The notes under the pieces are model-generated. The model did no database searches. It worked only from the letters and a program-made list of their open reading frames with translations, and was not told the DNA's origin. A stretch of 64,000 nt of DNA, from positions 3,403 through 67,402 of the forward strand of contig DASPTT010000009.1 of assembly GCA_035623275.1 (NCBI GenBank), read 5' to 3'. The position numbers and the translations under genes were made by a program. Positions 25,861 to 33,655 of the stretch are shown in pieces. Position 1 is the stretch's first letter. The number at the start of each line of letters is the position of its first letter. The stretch comes from DASPTT01 sp035623275 (lineage in GTDB: Bacteria; Actinomycetota; Acidimicrobiia; Acidimicrobiales; UBA8190).

Positions 25861-27009
25861 ATGAAGATGAACGCCGCAATCCTCTGGGAACCGCACACCA
25901 AGTGGAGCGTCGAGGAGGTCGAGCTCGACCCCCCCAAGGCCGGTGAGGTCTTCATCAAGCTGGCCTCCACGGGGTTGTGCCACTCCGACGAGCACCTGGT
26001 CACCGGCGACATGGTCCTCGACCCCGAGATCGCCAAGCTCCTCGGGCTCAACCAGTTCCCGGTCATCGGCGGGCACGAAGGCGCGGGCGAGGTCCTCGAG
26101 GTGGGCCCCGGCGTCACCACCGTGGCTCCCGGCGACCACGTCGTGCTCGGCTTCATCCCCTCCTGCGGCCGGTGCCCCTCGTGCGCCATCGGCCAGCAGC
26201 ACCTGTGCGACCTGGGGGCGTTCCTGCTGGCCGGGCGTCAGGTGAGCGACTTCACCGCCCGGCACCACGCAGCCGACGGCACCGACCTCGGCATCATGAC
26301 CTGCCTCGGCACCTTCGCCCCCTACACGGTCGTCAACGAGGCCAGCTGCATCAAGATCGACGACGACATCCCCATGGACAAGGCATCGCTCGTCGGATGC
26401 GGCGTCACCACGGGCTGGGGCTCGGCCACCTATGCCGCGGACGTCCGCCCGGGCGAGACGGTGGTCGTCATCGGGCTCGGCGGTGTGGGGATGAACGCGG
26501 TCCAGGGCGCCCATCTCGCCGGTGCCCGCCACGTCGTCGCCGTCGACCCCCTGGAGTGGAAGCGCCAGCAGGCCCCCACGTTCGGCGCCACCCACACGGC
26601 AGCATCGATGGAGGAGGCCCAGGCGATGGTGGGCGAGCTCACCCGCGGTGCCAACGCCGACAAGGCGATCCTCACCGTCGGCCTCGCCACCGGCGAGCTC
26701 ATCGCCCCGATGATGTCGCTCGTGAAGAAGGCCGGGCGCGGCGTGGTGACGGCGGTCGCCCCCATCGCGCAGAACGACGTCCAGCTGAACCTCTTCGAGT
26801 TCGCCATGATGCGCAAGGAGCTGGTCGGCTGCATCTTCGGCAACGCCAACCCGCGGCGGGACATCCCGCACCTGCTCCGGCTCTACATGGAGGGCACCCT
26901 GAAGCTCGACGAGCTCGTGACCCGGACGTACCCGCTCGAGGAGATCAACCAGGGCTACCAGGACATGCGCGACGGCGTGAACATCCGGGGGATGGTCGTC
27001 CACCAATAG
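25861..27009 (+). CDS. mdo: NDMA-dependent (mycofactocin-associated) zinc alcohol dehydrogenase
   Basis: The 382-aa medium-chain zinc dehydrogenase has catalytic zinc ligands C40 and H72-E73 (GGHEGAGEV), structural zinc cysteines C102, C105, C108 and C116, and the cofactor motif VIGLGGVGMNAVQ. The start MKMNAAILWEPHTKWSVEEVEL and the end with LDELVTRTYPLEEINQGYQDM are those of the family whose NADH stays bound and is re-oxidised by an external carrier, in vitro N,N-dimethyl-4-nitrosoaniline and in vivo mycofactocin. It converges on the mycofactocin operon, which supports the call. The gene probably has its own promoter; TACACT at 25817-25822 could be its -10. The symbol follows the methanol/alcohol:NDMA oxidoreductase name. 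Confidence 0.93.
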   Translation: MKMNAAILWEPHTKWSVEEVELDPPKAGEVFIKLASTGLCHSDEHLVTGDMVLDPEIAKLLGLNQFPVIGGHEGAGEVLEVGPGVTTVAPGDHVVLGFIPSCGRCPSCAIGQQHLCDLGAFLLAGRQVSDFTARHHAADGTDLGIMTCLGTFAPYTVVNEASCIKIDDDIPMDKASLVGCGVTTGWGSATYAADVRPGETVVVIGLGGVGMNAVQGAHLAGARHVVAVDPLEWKRQQAPTFGATHTAASMEEAQAMVGELTRGANADKAILTVGLATGELIAPMMSLVKKAGRGVVTAVAPIAQNDVQLNLFEFAMMRKELVGCIFGNANPRRDIPHLLRLYMEGTLKLDELVTRTYPLEEINQGYQDMRDGVNIRGMVVHQ

Positions 27010-27058
27010 GCGCACCCCAAGAGCGCGTTCCCCACGCCCGCGGGGTCATGCGGCGGGG

Positions 27059-28243
27059 TCATGCGCCGGAGCCCGCACCCAGACAGCGCTCGAATCCCGG
27101 GGGGATGACGAGGTCGTCCGGCGTGAGGTCGCGCACGGAGCGCCGCCCGAGGCCGAGCAGGGCGGAACCGATCCCGGAGCGGAGGATGTCCAGGACGTTC
27201 TCCACCCCCGCCTGGCCGTTGGCGGCGAGGCCCCAGAGATACGCCCGGCCGACCATGACGGCCCGCGCCCCGAGCGCGAGCGCCTTGACGACGTCGCTCC
27301 CCCGTCGCACGCCGCCGTCGAGCAGCACCTCGACGTCCCGGCCGACTGCCTCGGCGATGGCCGGTAGGGCCCGGATCGGCGCGGGCGTCCCGTCGAGGTT
27401 GTTGCCGCCGTGGTTGGAGACCGAGATGGCTCCCACTCCGGCGTCCACGGCACGTTTGGCGTCGTCGACACGGATCACGCCTTTGAGCATGAACGGCCCC
27501 CCCCACTCCTCACGCAACCACCGCACGTCGTCCCAGGACGGGGGCGGTGTGCCCATCCACGTGCCGTAGGCGCCGAAGAACGTGGGCGCCGGCCCGCCGG
27601 AGGGCGCCATGTTCGGGACCTTCAGGTCCGGGAAACGGCCCGTGCGGGCGAACGACCAGAGCCAGCGCGGCCGGGCCAGGGCCTCGGGCGCGAAGCGCAG
27701 CATGGCGCGCAGGTCCACCTTGTCGGGGATGGTAGGGCTCCCCCAGTCGCGCCCGTGCGAGAACGACCAGTCCAGTGTCGCGATCAGTCCCACCGCACCG
27801 GCCGCACGCGCCCGCGCCATGCGGTGGGCGATCTCGTCACGGGTCCCCGCCCAGTAGAGCTGGAAGAATGTCTGCGGGTTGGCGGCGACGACCTCCTCCA
27901 CTGGCCGACTGGCGAAGGAGCTGAGGCCGATGGCCGTGCCCCGAGCCGCTGCCGCCCGCGCCACCGCCACCTCGCCCAGCGGGTGGACGGCCTGCACCCC
28001 CGTCGGCGAGATCATCACGGGGAACGAGATCGGCTGCCCCATCACCGTGGTCACCATGTCGTGCTCGGCGCTGTGGCCGGCGACGTGGGGCGCGAAGCCG
28101 AGCTCGCCGAACGCCTGCAGGTTCTCGTCGAGCGTGAGCCCCCGCTCGGACCCCGCGACGAGCGCGCCGTAGACCGACTTGGGCAGCCGGCGCTTGGCGC
28201 GTCGCTGCGCCTCGGCCACGGTCTCGAACCACGCGTGTGCCAT
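27059..28243 (-). CDS. mftD: mycofactocin system FMN oxidoreductase MftD
   Basis: The 394-aa FMN-dependent alpha-hydroxy-acid-dehydrogenase-fold enzyme converts the MftE product (AHDP) into pre-mycofactocin by oxidative deamination. The FMN barrel is clear: PVMISPTGVQAVHPLGE, the catalytic-base motif VSNHGGNNLDG (H278), LLDGGVRRGSDVVKALALGA and MVGRAYLWGLA. The start MAHAWFETVAEAQRRAKRRLPKSVY is typical of MftD. The ATG at 28243 lies 5 bp after the mftF stop. It is the last gene of the operon and converges with the NDMA-dependent dehydrogenase. Confidence 0.95.
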   Translation of the reverse strand: MAHAWFETVAEAQRRAKRRLPKSVYGALVAGSERGLTLDENLQAFGELGFAPHVAGHSAEHDMVTTVMGQPISFPVMISPTGVQAVHPLGEVAVARAAAARGTAIGLSSFASRPVEEVVAANPQTFFQLYWAGTRDEIAHRMARARAAGAVGLIATLDWSFSHGRDWGSPTIPDKVDLRAMLRFAPEALARPRWLWSFARTGRFPDLKVPNMAPSGGPAPTFFGAYGTWMGTPPPSWDDVRWLREEWGGPFMLKGVIRVDDAKRAVDAGVGAISVSNHGGNNLDGTPAPIRALPAIAEAVGRDVEVLLDGGVRRGSDVVKALALGARAVMVGRAYLWGLAANGQAGVENVLDILRSGIGSALLGLGRRSVRDLTPDDLVIPPGFERCLGAGSGA

Positions 28244-28248
28244 CTGGG

Positions 28249-29700
28249 CTATCCCTTTCCTGACGATCCGGAGCGGACGGGGTGCCACACGACCACCGGC
28301 CGCAGGGGTCGGAGCGTGCGCTCGCGCGCGCAACCCAGCCACACCCCCGCGCCGTAGGCCGTGCTGTCCGCCAGCTGGGCCAGAGCGAAACGGACCGGGT
28401 CCATGGCAGGGCGCCGCGTGACGAGACGGTCCAGGGCCGGGCCGAGCACCAGCGCGGCCAGCACGAGGCGGGTCCCGCGGCGCGCGACGATCAAGGCGGC
28501 CAGCAGCGCAGGCGCCGCGAACTGGTCCGCGTAGCGCCCGACCCCGAGCCAGGTCTGGTAGAGGGACCGGCCGGCGCCGCGCAGGAGGCCCTCTTGCGGC
28601 AGCCGGGCCCGACGGAGCCCGCTCGCCAACGCCAGAGCGGACACCGCGACGCCTGATCCGACGAGTGCGGTGCGGCGGCCCAGCAACCCGACCACGGCGA
28701 GGGCGGGCCCGGGCTGCAGCACCAGGGGCACCGTGGCCTCGGGGTGGCGCCGAGCCAGAGGCGCGGCGGACGTGCCGTAGCGGAATCGGCGGACGAGGAG
28801 CTCCCGCCAGGTCCTCGGCTCGTGGTGGGCGACCCTGACGGCCGGGTCGTAGCGGATCCGCCAGCCGGCCTCGTGGAGCCGCCACACGAGGTCGACGTCC
28901 TCGCCGTAGCGCAACGACGTGTCGAAGGCCTCCGCGCCCGCCGGCAGGGCGCCGCTCGACGCCGCGGCCAACGCGGCGCGGCGGACGACCAGCGCGGCAG
29001 CGGGGACATAGGGCACGCGCGAGGCAGGCACGACACGCGCCGCCCGCGCGCCGAGGTCGAGGCTGCCGTTCACGGCGCTGTAGGCCTCGACCGACCTCCG
29101 GCTCGTGCGGGGCGAGTCGGCGGGAACGATCCGCGGCGCGACGGCGGCGACCAGAGGGTCGGCGAAATGGCATGCCAGCCGCTCGATCCAGTCGCCGGCG
29201 GGCACGCAGTCGCTGTCCACGAAGGCCACCAGCTCGCTGCGCACCTCGGCAACCCCGCGGTTGCGGGCCGCGGCGGGGCCGCCGCTGGACGACCGGCGCA
29301 CCAACCGAGCGCCGTGGTGCTCGGCAACGGCCGCGATCGTCTCGGGCCGGGCCGAACCGTCGTCGACGACCACCACCGGGAACCGGTCCCCCAGCGCGCC
29401 GAGGCAGGCGTCGAGCATCTCGGCCCGTTCGCGGGCGGGGACCACCACCGTCACGTCCGGCGCCCCGTGCAGTCGGGGCGGGCGCGGATGGGCCATCCCG
29501 GCGTCGGTGAGCCGGCGGGCCAGGGCGCCTGCAGCCGGCGTGGCGACGGGGGCGCCCTGCAGCTCCTGCCAGGCGGCACGGCCTGCCGCCGACAGCCGCA
29601 TCACCCGGGCGGGCGCACCGCCGTAGAGGGTGTGCTCGTCGACCGCCTTCGTGTCTGGGTCGGCGGCGATGCCGAATCCTTCGGGAAGGGGTGCGATCAC
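28249..29700 (-). CDS. mftF: mycofactocin glycosyltransferase MftF
   Basis: The 483-aa protein has an N-terminal module LPEGFGIAADPDTKAVDEHTL (1-70, typical of MftF), a GT2 domain from about 82 with VVVDDGS (110-116) and DSD (162-164) and the acceptor region YGEDVDLVWRL, and C-terminal hydrophobic segments (about 330-450) that anchor it in the membrane. MftF attaches an oligoglucan to (pre)mycofactocin. Start GTG 29700 overlaps the SDR stop (GTGA). Together the overlap and the family N-terminus fix the start well. Confidence 0.95.
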   Translation of the reverse strand: MIAPLPEGFGIAADPDTKAVDEHTLYGGAPARVMRLSAAGRAAWQELQGAPVATPAAGALARRLTDAGMAHPRPPRLHGAPDVTVVVPARERAEMLDACLGALGDRFPVVVVDDGSARPETIAAVAEHHGARLVRRSSSGGPAAARNRGVAEVRSELVAFVDSDCVPAGDWIERLACHFADPLVAAVAPRIVPADSPRTSRRSVEAYSAVNGSLDLGARAARVVPASRVPYVPAAALVVRRAALAAASSGALPAGAEAFDTSLRYGEDVDLVWRLHEAGWRIRYDPAVRVAHHEPRTWRELLVRRFRYGTSAAPLARRHPEATVPLVLQPGPALAVVGLLGRRTALVGSGVAVSALALASGLRRARLPQEGLLRGAGRSLYQTWLGVGRYADQFAAPALLAALIVARRGTRLVLAALVLGPALDRLVTRRPAMDPVRFALAQLADSTAYGAGVWLGCARERTLRPLRPVVVWHPVRSGSSGKG

Positions 29701-30527
29701 AGCGCGAGCCCGCCGTCGACGGGGACGACGGCGCCGGTCATGCCGCCGCTGCCGGGCCCGGCGAGGAAGACGATCACCGAAGCGACCTCCTCGGGCTCGA
29801 GGAGGCGACCGATCGGCTGCTGCGCGGCGAACGACTCGGCGTGGAGCAGCCGGTAGAGGCGTGCGCTCTCCCCCAGCATCGGCGAGGTCGTCGATCCCGG
29901 GCTGACGGCGTTGGCCGTGATCCCGGTGCCGCCGAGCTCGCTCGCCAGCGCCCGGACGAGCCCGGTCACCCCCGCCTTGGCGGCGCAGTAGGCCGCCAGC
30001 ATGGGCAGCCCGCGCGTGGCGGCTGCGGACGCCACCGCGACGAAGCGGCCCGAGCGCGGCTCGGGACGGCGGAGCAGCGCCGGCACGGCGGCACGGGCCA
30101 GCGACATGGCACCGCCGAGGTTCACGTCGAGCACGGCCTGCTCCTCGTCGAGGGGGACCTCCCACAAGGGGACGCCGCCGGCGATCACCCCGGCGCAGGC
30201 GATGGCCGCGTCGAGGCCGCCCCAGGCCTCCTCGGCTCGGACCACGACGCTGTCCATGGCCTCGTGGTCACGCACGTCGGCGACCACGCCGCGTACCCGG
30301 TCCGGCGATCCGGCGCACGCGCCGGCGCGCTCGACGACGTCGTCGAGCTCCGCGCGCGTCGACATGGCATAGGGCAGCGCTGGGTCGTCTGCCGCCCTGT
30401 CCACCGCCAGCACCGACCAGCCGCTGCCGGCGAGGGTCACCACCGTCGCCGCGCCGATCCCCCGGCCTGCGCCGGTGACGATCGCCACCCTGCCCTCGTC
30501 GGGAACGGGTTCGCTCACGGCACCCAT
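29697..30527 (-). CDS. mycofactocin-coupled SDR family oxidoreductase
   Basis: The 276-aa SDR has TGAGRGIG (18-25), catalytic S167, Y180 and K184 (AAYCAAKAG), and ends GAVVPVDGGLAL. It lies inside the mycofactocin operon between mftE and mftF, the usual place of the mycofactocin-associated SDR whose nicotinamide is thought to stay bound and be regenerated through mycofactocin. An unusually long insertion after the beta2 region (DDPALPYAMSTRAELDDVVERAGA) is typical of such mycofactocin-coupled SDRs. ATG 30527 has GAGG at 7 nt spacing; GTG 30518 overlapping the mftE stop is an alternative. Confidence 0.9.
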   Translation of the reverse strand: MGAVSEPVPDEGRVAIVTGAGRGIGAATVVTLAGSGWSVLAVDRAADDPALPYAMSTRAELDDVVERAGACAGSPDRVRGVVADVRDHEAMDSVVVRAEEAWGGLDAAIACAGVIAGGVPLWEVPLDEEQAVLDVNLGGAMSLARAAVPALLRRPEPRSGRFVAVASAAATRGLPMLAAYCAAKAGVTGLVRALASELGGTGITANAVSPGSTTSPMLGESARLYRLLHAESFAAQQPIGRLLEPEEVASVIVFLAGPGSGGMTGAVVPVDGGLAL

Positions 30528-31219
30528 CCGTCGACCTCGGCGAGCAGCGCGGCGTGCAACTCCTCGAGCAGCCGCTCCCCTTCCTCGCGTGTCGCACCGG
30601 TGGGGTCACCGAGCACGCCCGACTCGCTCACCGCGTGCACGCCGTCACGTCGCAGCACCGGCCAGATCTGGGAGATGGGCCGGGGGTCGCCCGGCGCCGC
30701 GTCGCCCATCCGGACCCGAGCTGGCGTCAGCGCCAGCAGCATCGATGTCTCGCACCGCCCGGCGTGGAGGTCGCCGCTCCATGTCGGTGCGAACACTCGT
30801 GCATCACGGGAATCGGCACGCAGCCGCCCCACGGCACGGTCCACGGGCTCGGCGTTGCCCCCGTGCGCCGAGACGAAGAGGACACGGGGGAAGACGTCGG
30901 TGGCGGATCGCCCGAGCTCGACGAGGACGGACTCCAGGGCGTCCTGCCCGATCGACAGGGTGCCGGGGAAGGCCGCGTGCTCGCCGCTCGACCCGTAGGG
31001 CAGCGGCGGGGCGACGAGCACGTCGGGCCGGGCGGCGGCGAGGCGACGGCACAACGCCACGGCCACATCCGTGTCGCACGACAAGGGCAGGTGGGGTCCG
31101 TGCTGTTCGGTCGAGCCCACAGGCACAGCCGGCCACGCGCCGCGTCCGACGAGCCGGCCGACCTCCGGCCAGACGTGATCGCCCAGCTCGGCCGGCGACC
31201 TGGGCCCGCCGGCGATCAC
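30515..31219 (-). CDS. mftE: mycofactocin precursor peptidase MftE (creatininase family)
   Basis: The 234-aa metallopeptidase of the creatininase fold releases the C-terminal Val-Tyr-derived dipeptide (AHDP) from MftC-modified MftA. Metal-binding motifs are visible: GSTEQHGPHLPLSCDTD (E38, H40, D49/D51), SAHGGN (H119) and HAGRCETS (H152, E157). GTG 31219 overlaps the mftC stop by four bases (GTGA). Its 3' end overlaps the SDR start by 13 bp. Confidence 0.95.
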   Translation of the reverse strand: MIAGGPRSPAELGDHVWPEVGRLVGRGAWPAVPVGSTEQHGPHLPLSCDTDVAVALCRRLAAARPDVLVAPPLPYGSSGEHAAFPGTLSIGQDALESVLVELGRSATDVFPRVLFVSAHGGNAEPVDRAVGRLRADSRDARVFAPTWSGDLHAGRCETSMLLALTPARVRMGDAAPGDPRPISQIWPVLRRDGVHAVSESGVLGDPTGATREEGERLLEELHAALLAEVDGWVP

Positions 31220-32340
31220 CGCGGGCTGCGGGTCGCGCCCAGCAGCACGGGCGTCCGGCGCGAATGCTCGGTGGACGGCTTCGGCGTCGCCGATCGGTCG
31301 ACCGCCGCCAGCGCGGGCGCACCGTGACCCATCACGCACTCGGGGTCGGGGCCCTGGAGCGGGAGGCCGGTGAAGAACTTGGCCGCCATGCAGCCGCCCC
31401 GGCAGGCGTCGAAGGCCGAGCACGAGGAGCAGGCACCGCCGGTGAGCGGGTTGCGAAGGCCCAGGAACAAGGGCGAGCGCCGCCAGGCGGACTCGAAGCC
31501 ACCGGGGTCGCGGACGTTGCCGGCGAGGAACTCGTCGTGGATCGTGAAGGGGCAGGCGTACACGTCGCCCACGGGGTCGACGAGGCACACGACACGGCCG
31601 GCGCCGCAGAGGTTCAGTCCCGGGAGGCTCTCGCCGTACCCGGCAAGATGGAAGAACGAGTCCCCGGTGAGCACGCCCTCGCCGTGGGCGAGCAGCCAGT
31701 CGTAGAGCCGGCGCTGCTGCTCGGCGGTCGGGTGGAGCTCGTGCCAGACCTCCGCGCCCCGCCCCGACGGGCGGAGGCGGGTCAGGCGGAGCTGGGCCCC
31801 GAAGCGATCGGCCAGCGCCTTGAACGCGTCGAGCTGGTGCACGTTCGTCCTCGTGACCACGACCGAGAGCTTTACGTCCGAGCAACCGGCTTCGGCCAGA
31901 CGGCCCATCGCCGCCACGGCGGCGGCATGCGACCCGGATCCGCGGATGGCGTCGTTGACCGCCGCGGTGGCGCCGTCGAGGGAGATCTGGACGTCCACGT
32001 AGTCGCTGGCGGCCACGCGAGCGGCACGTGCAGGAGTGATCCTCGTGCCGTTGGTCGAGAACTTCACACCGACGTGGTGCGCCGTGGCGTAGTCGAGCAG
32101 GTCCCAGAAGTCGGCTCGGACCGTCGGCTCGCCGCCGCCGACGTTCACGTAGAAGACCTGCATTCGCTCGAGCTCGTCGATCAGCGCCTCGCACTCTGCG
32201 GTGCTCAGTTCACGCGGATCGCGTCGTCCCGAGCTCGAGAGGCAATGGACGCAGGCCAGGTTGCACGCGTAGGTGAGCTCCCATGTCAGGCAGATCGGTG
32301 CCTCGAGCCCGAGCTGGAATTGGTCGACGAGGGCGGTCAC
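31216..32340 (-). CDS. mftC: mycofactocin radical SAM maturase MftC
   Basis: The 374-aa radical SAM/SPASM enzyme carries out oxidative decarboxylation and C-C crosslinking of the C-terminal Val-Tyr of MftA. The [4Fe-4S]-SAM motif CxxxCxxC is C26, C30, C33 (TYACNLACVHC), followed by GGGEP (68-72). The SPASM domain has many cysteines for auxiliary clusters: LCGAGRVVC, YACPF, CSSCSAFDACRGGC and a final C-V-M-G. Start GTG 32340 overlaps the mftB stop (GTGA). The C-terminal tail beyond the last cluster ligand (about 30 residues) is low complexity. Confidence 0.97.
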   Translation of the reverse strand: MTALVDQFQLGLEAPICLTWELTYACNLACVHCLSSSGRRDPRELSTAECEALIDELERMQVFYVNVGGGEPTVRADFWDLLDYATAHHVGVKFSTNGTRITPARAARVAASDYVDVQISLDGATAAVNDAIRGSGSHAAAVAAMGRLAEAGCSDVKLSVVVTRTNVHQLDAFKALADRFGAQLRLTRLRPSGRGAEVWHELHPTAEQQRRLYDWLLAHGEGVLTGDSFFHLAGYGESLPGLNLCGAGRVVCLVDPVGDVYACPFTIHDEFLAGNVRDPGGFESAWRRSPLFLGLRNPLTGGACSSCSAFDACRGGCMAAKFFTGLPLQGPDPECVMGHGAPALAAVDRSATPKPSTEHSRRTPVLLGATRSPR

Positions 32341-32699
32341 GAAGCGGCCCGGACCTGGATCATCTGCGAGGCGGCCAGCGTGGCCAGCGCCTGCTCGTAG
32401 CGCGCCATGTCGCGTTCGCCGACGCCTGCGGACTCGCACGCGGCGCGCGCCGTCGGCGCGCCGGCCAATCCTTCGACCACCTGCAGGAGCGTCGGGCTCT
32501 TCAGGAACGAGAGCCGGCGCGTCCCGAAGTGATAGAGCAGCGCGCCGAATCGTTCAGGGCGGACCGACACCTGCGGGTGCCGCCGCCACGGGGCGTCGAG
32601 GTCGAAGCGGACCGGTGCTGCCTCGGGGACCGGTGCTGCCTCGGGGACCGGTACTGCCTCGGGGACCGGTGCCGACGCCCAGATCGTCTCAGTAGACAC
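32337..32699 (-). CDS. mftB: mycofactocin precursor chaperone MftB
   Basis: The 120-aa PqqD-like chaperone binds the MftA leader and delivers it to MftC. The core (about 31-120) is RFDLDAPWRRHPQVSVRPERFGALLYHFGTRRLSFLKS broken at will by family variation, a near-textbook MftB. The N-terminal 30 residues are unusual: a P-V-P-E-A-A repeat encoded by an 18-bp tandem repeat. The GTG start at 32699 overlaps the end of mftA by 11 bp, and a GAGGAGG lies upstream inside mftA. An internal start near the FDLDAPW core would give the usual size but has no ATG/GTG in a good place. Confidence 0.92.
   Translation of the reverse strand: MSTETIWASAPVPEAVPVPEAAPVPEAAPVRFDLDAPWRRHPQVSVRPERFGALLYHFGTRRLSFLKSPTLLQVVEGLAGAPTARAACESAGVGERDMARYEQALATLAASQMIQVRAAS
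32611..32664. repeat. 18-bp tandem repeat in mftB 5' end (three units plus partial)
   Basis: ACCGGTGCTGCCTCGGGG occurs at 32611-32628 and 32629-32646, and with one change at 32647-32664, followed by a broken fourth unit. In the mftB frame each unit gives six residues (PVPEAA type), so unit gain or loss keeps the reading frame. Confidence 0.9.
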
Positions 32700-32868
32700 C
32701 GCACATGCCGTCGATCGAGACCTCTTCGACGAGCAGTTCCTCGACGAGCACTTCTTCGGCGAGCACTTCTTCGGCGAGCACTTCCTCGGCGAGCGCGTGA
32801 GCCCCCGCGGGGACAAGGGCCTCGGCAGCCGGCGGCTCGGGTGCGCTCACCACGGCGAGGTCGGGCAT
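32689..32868 (-). CDS. mftA: mycofactocin precursor peptide MftA
   Basis: A 59-codon ORF too short for routine calling ends in S-I-D-G-M-C-G-V-Y, the invariant C-terminus of mycofactocin precursors, whose last Val-Tyr becomes the redox cofactor. The leader is VVSAPEPPAAEALVPAG, then a run of L-A-E-E-V / L-V-E-E-x pentads (about 26-50), acidic and helical as expected for binding MftB. The peptide is roughly twice the usual 30-40 residues because of the pentad expansion, which a 15-bp tandem repeat encodes. AAGGAG lies 6 nt before the ATG inside a hairpin loop. It heads the mft operon, directly before mftB. Confidence 0.96.
   Translation of the reverse strand: MPDLAVVSAPEPPAAEALVPAGAHALAEEVLAEEVLAEEVLVEELLVEEVSIDGMCGVY
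32731..32790. repeat. 15-bp tandem repeat in mftA (four units)
   Basis: Four 15-bp units of type GAGCACTTCTTCGGC (on the plus strand) run from 32731 to 32790; the two central ones are identical and the outer ones differ at one to three positions. On the coding strand each unit specifies the pentad A/V-E-E-V/L-L of the MftA leader. Confidence 0.9.
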
Positions 32869-32886
32869 CTACGACTCCTTTCGTAG
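32869..32886 (-). promoter_or_regulatory. perfect inverted repeat with the mftA Shine-Dalgarno in its loop
   Basis: On the coding strand CTACGA-AAGGAG-TCGTAG is immediately followed by the mftA ATG. The 6-bp arms are perfectly complementary and the 6-nt loop is exactly the SD AAGGAG. It could present or mask the ribosome binding site in mRNA, or be a DNA operator (12 of 18 bases palindromic). Confidence 0.6.
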
Positions 32887-32958
32887 TGCGCCGCCGCTCC
32901 GGCCGGCGGCCGATGGCTGCCGATGAGAATTGGCACACGATGACGAATGCGGGGAGGC

Positions 32959-32964
32959 TAACGT
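32959..32964 (+). promoter_or_regulatory. putative -10 element of mftR (leaderless)
   Basis: TAACGT lies 6 nt before the GTG of mftR and no SD is visible. The arms GGCACAC (32932-32938) and GTGTGCC (32969-32975) flank it as a widely spaced inverted repeat, which could belong to an operator. Confidence 0.4.
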
Positions 32965-32970
32965 CACGGT

Positions 32971-33624
32971 GTGCCGGAATCAAGGTTGGACGGCACCGGG
33001 GGGACCCACGGCGCCGGGGCCCGGCGTGGCCGACCTCGGGGGACGAGCGCGCGTGCGCTCGAGCTCGTCGCGCTCCGACTCTTCACCGAGCAGGGGTTCG
33101 ATGACACCACCGTCGAGCAGATCGCGGCAGAGGCCGGGGTGAGCCGCCGGACCTTCTTCCGGTACTTCGACTCCAAGACGGCTGTCCTCTGGCACGCCTT
33201 CGACCAGGAGGTCGAGGCCCTGCGGGACGCGTTCAGCCGCGTGCCGCCCGACGTCGCCGTCATGGCGGCCATCCGTGAGGTGGCCGTGGGGGTGAACCGG
33301 TACCGAGCCGAGGACCTCCCAGAGCTGCGGACGCGGATGAACCTCGTCGGGACCGTGCCCGCCTTGCAAGCCAGTGCGGCCACCCACTTCGAGGCGTGGG
33401 AACAGGCGGTGAGCGAGTTCGCGGCGGCGAGATTGGGCGAACCCGCCGACTCGCTCTACCCGATGGTCATCGGCCGGACGACGCTGGCGGCCTGTCGGGC
33501 CGCCTACGACCAGTGGCTGGTCAAGGGGGATGCGGACCTGACGTCGTACCTGGATGCCGCGTTGGCCGCGTTGGCCAGCGGCTTCGAATCGGCCGGGCTG
33601 GGCGCGCCCGTCTCCTCCCCCTGA
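32971..33624 (+). CDS. mftR: mycofactocin system TetR-family regulator MftR
   Basis: The 217-aa repressor has an N-terminal TetR helix-turn-helix: ARALELVALRLFTEQGFDDTTVEQIAAEAGVSRRTFFRYFDSK broken into its parts at about 27-69, and a C-terminal ligand domain. It is divergent from mftA with 102 bp between starts, the usual position of MftR, whose ligand in mycobacteria is an acyl-CoA and which controls the mft operon. Start GTG 32971, probably leaderless. No other TetR is nearby, so the assignment to MftR is context-supported. Confidence 0.88.
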   Translation: MPESRLDGTGGTHGAGARRGRPRGTSARALELVALRLFTEQGFDDTTVEQIAAEAGVSRRTFFRYFDSKTAVLWHAFDQEVEALRDAFSRVPPDVAVMAAIREVAVGVNRYRAEDLPELRTRMNLVGTVPALQASAATHFEAWEQAVSEFAAARLGEPADSLYPMVIGRTTLAACRAAYDQWLVKGDADLTSYLDAALAALASGFESAGLGAPVSSP

Positions 33625-33655
33625 GCAACCGGGTCCGAGGCCTCACGCTCGGTCG

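Noticed and set aside
32611..32790. Clustered short repeats that could suggest a CRISPR array or noncoding repeat element
   Set aside because: Units are contiguous without spacers, 15 and 18 bp, and in frame inside mftA and mftB.
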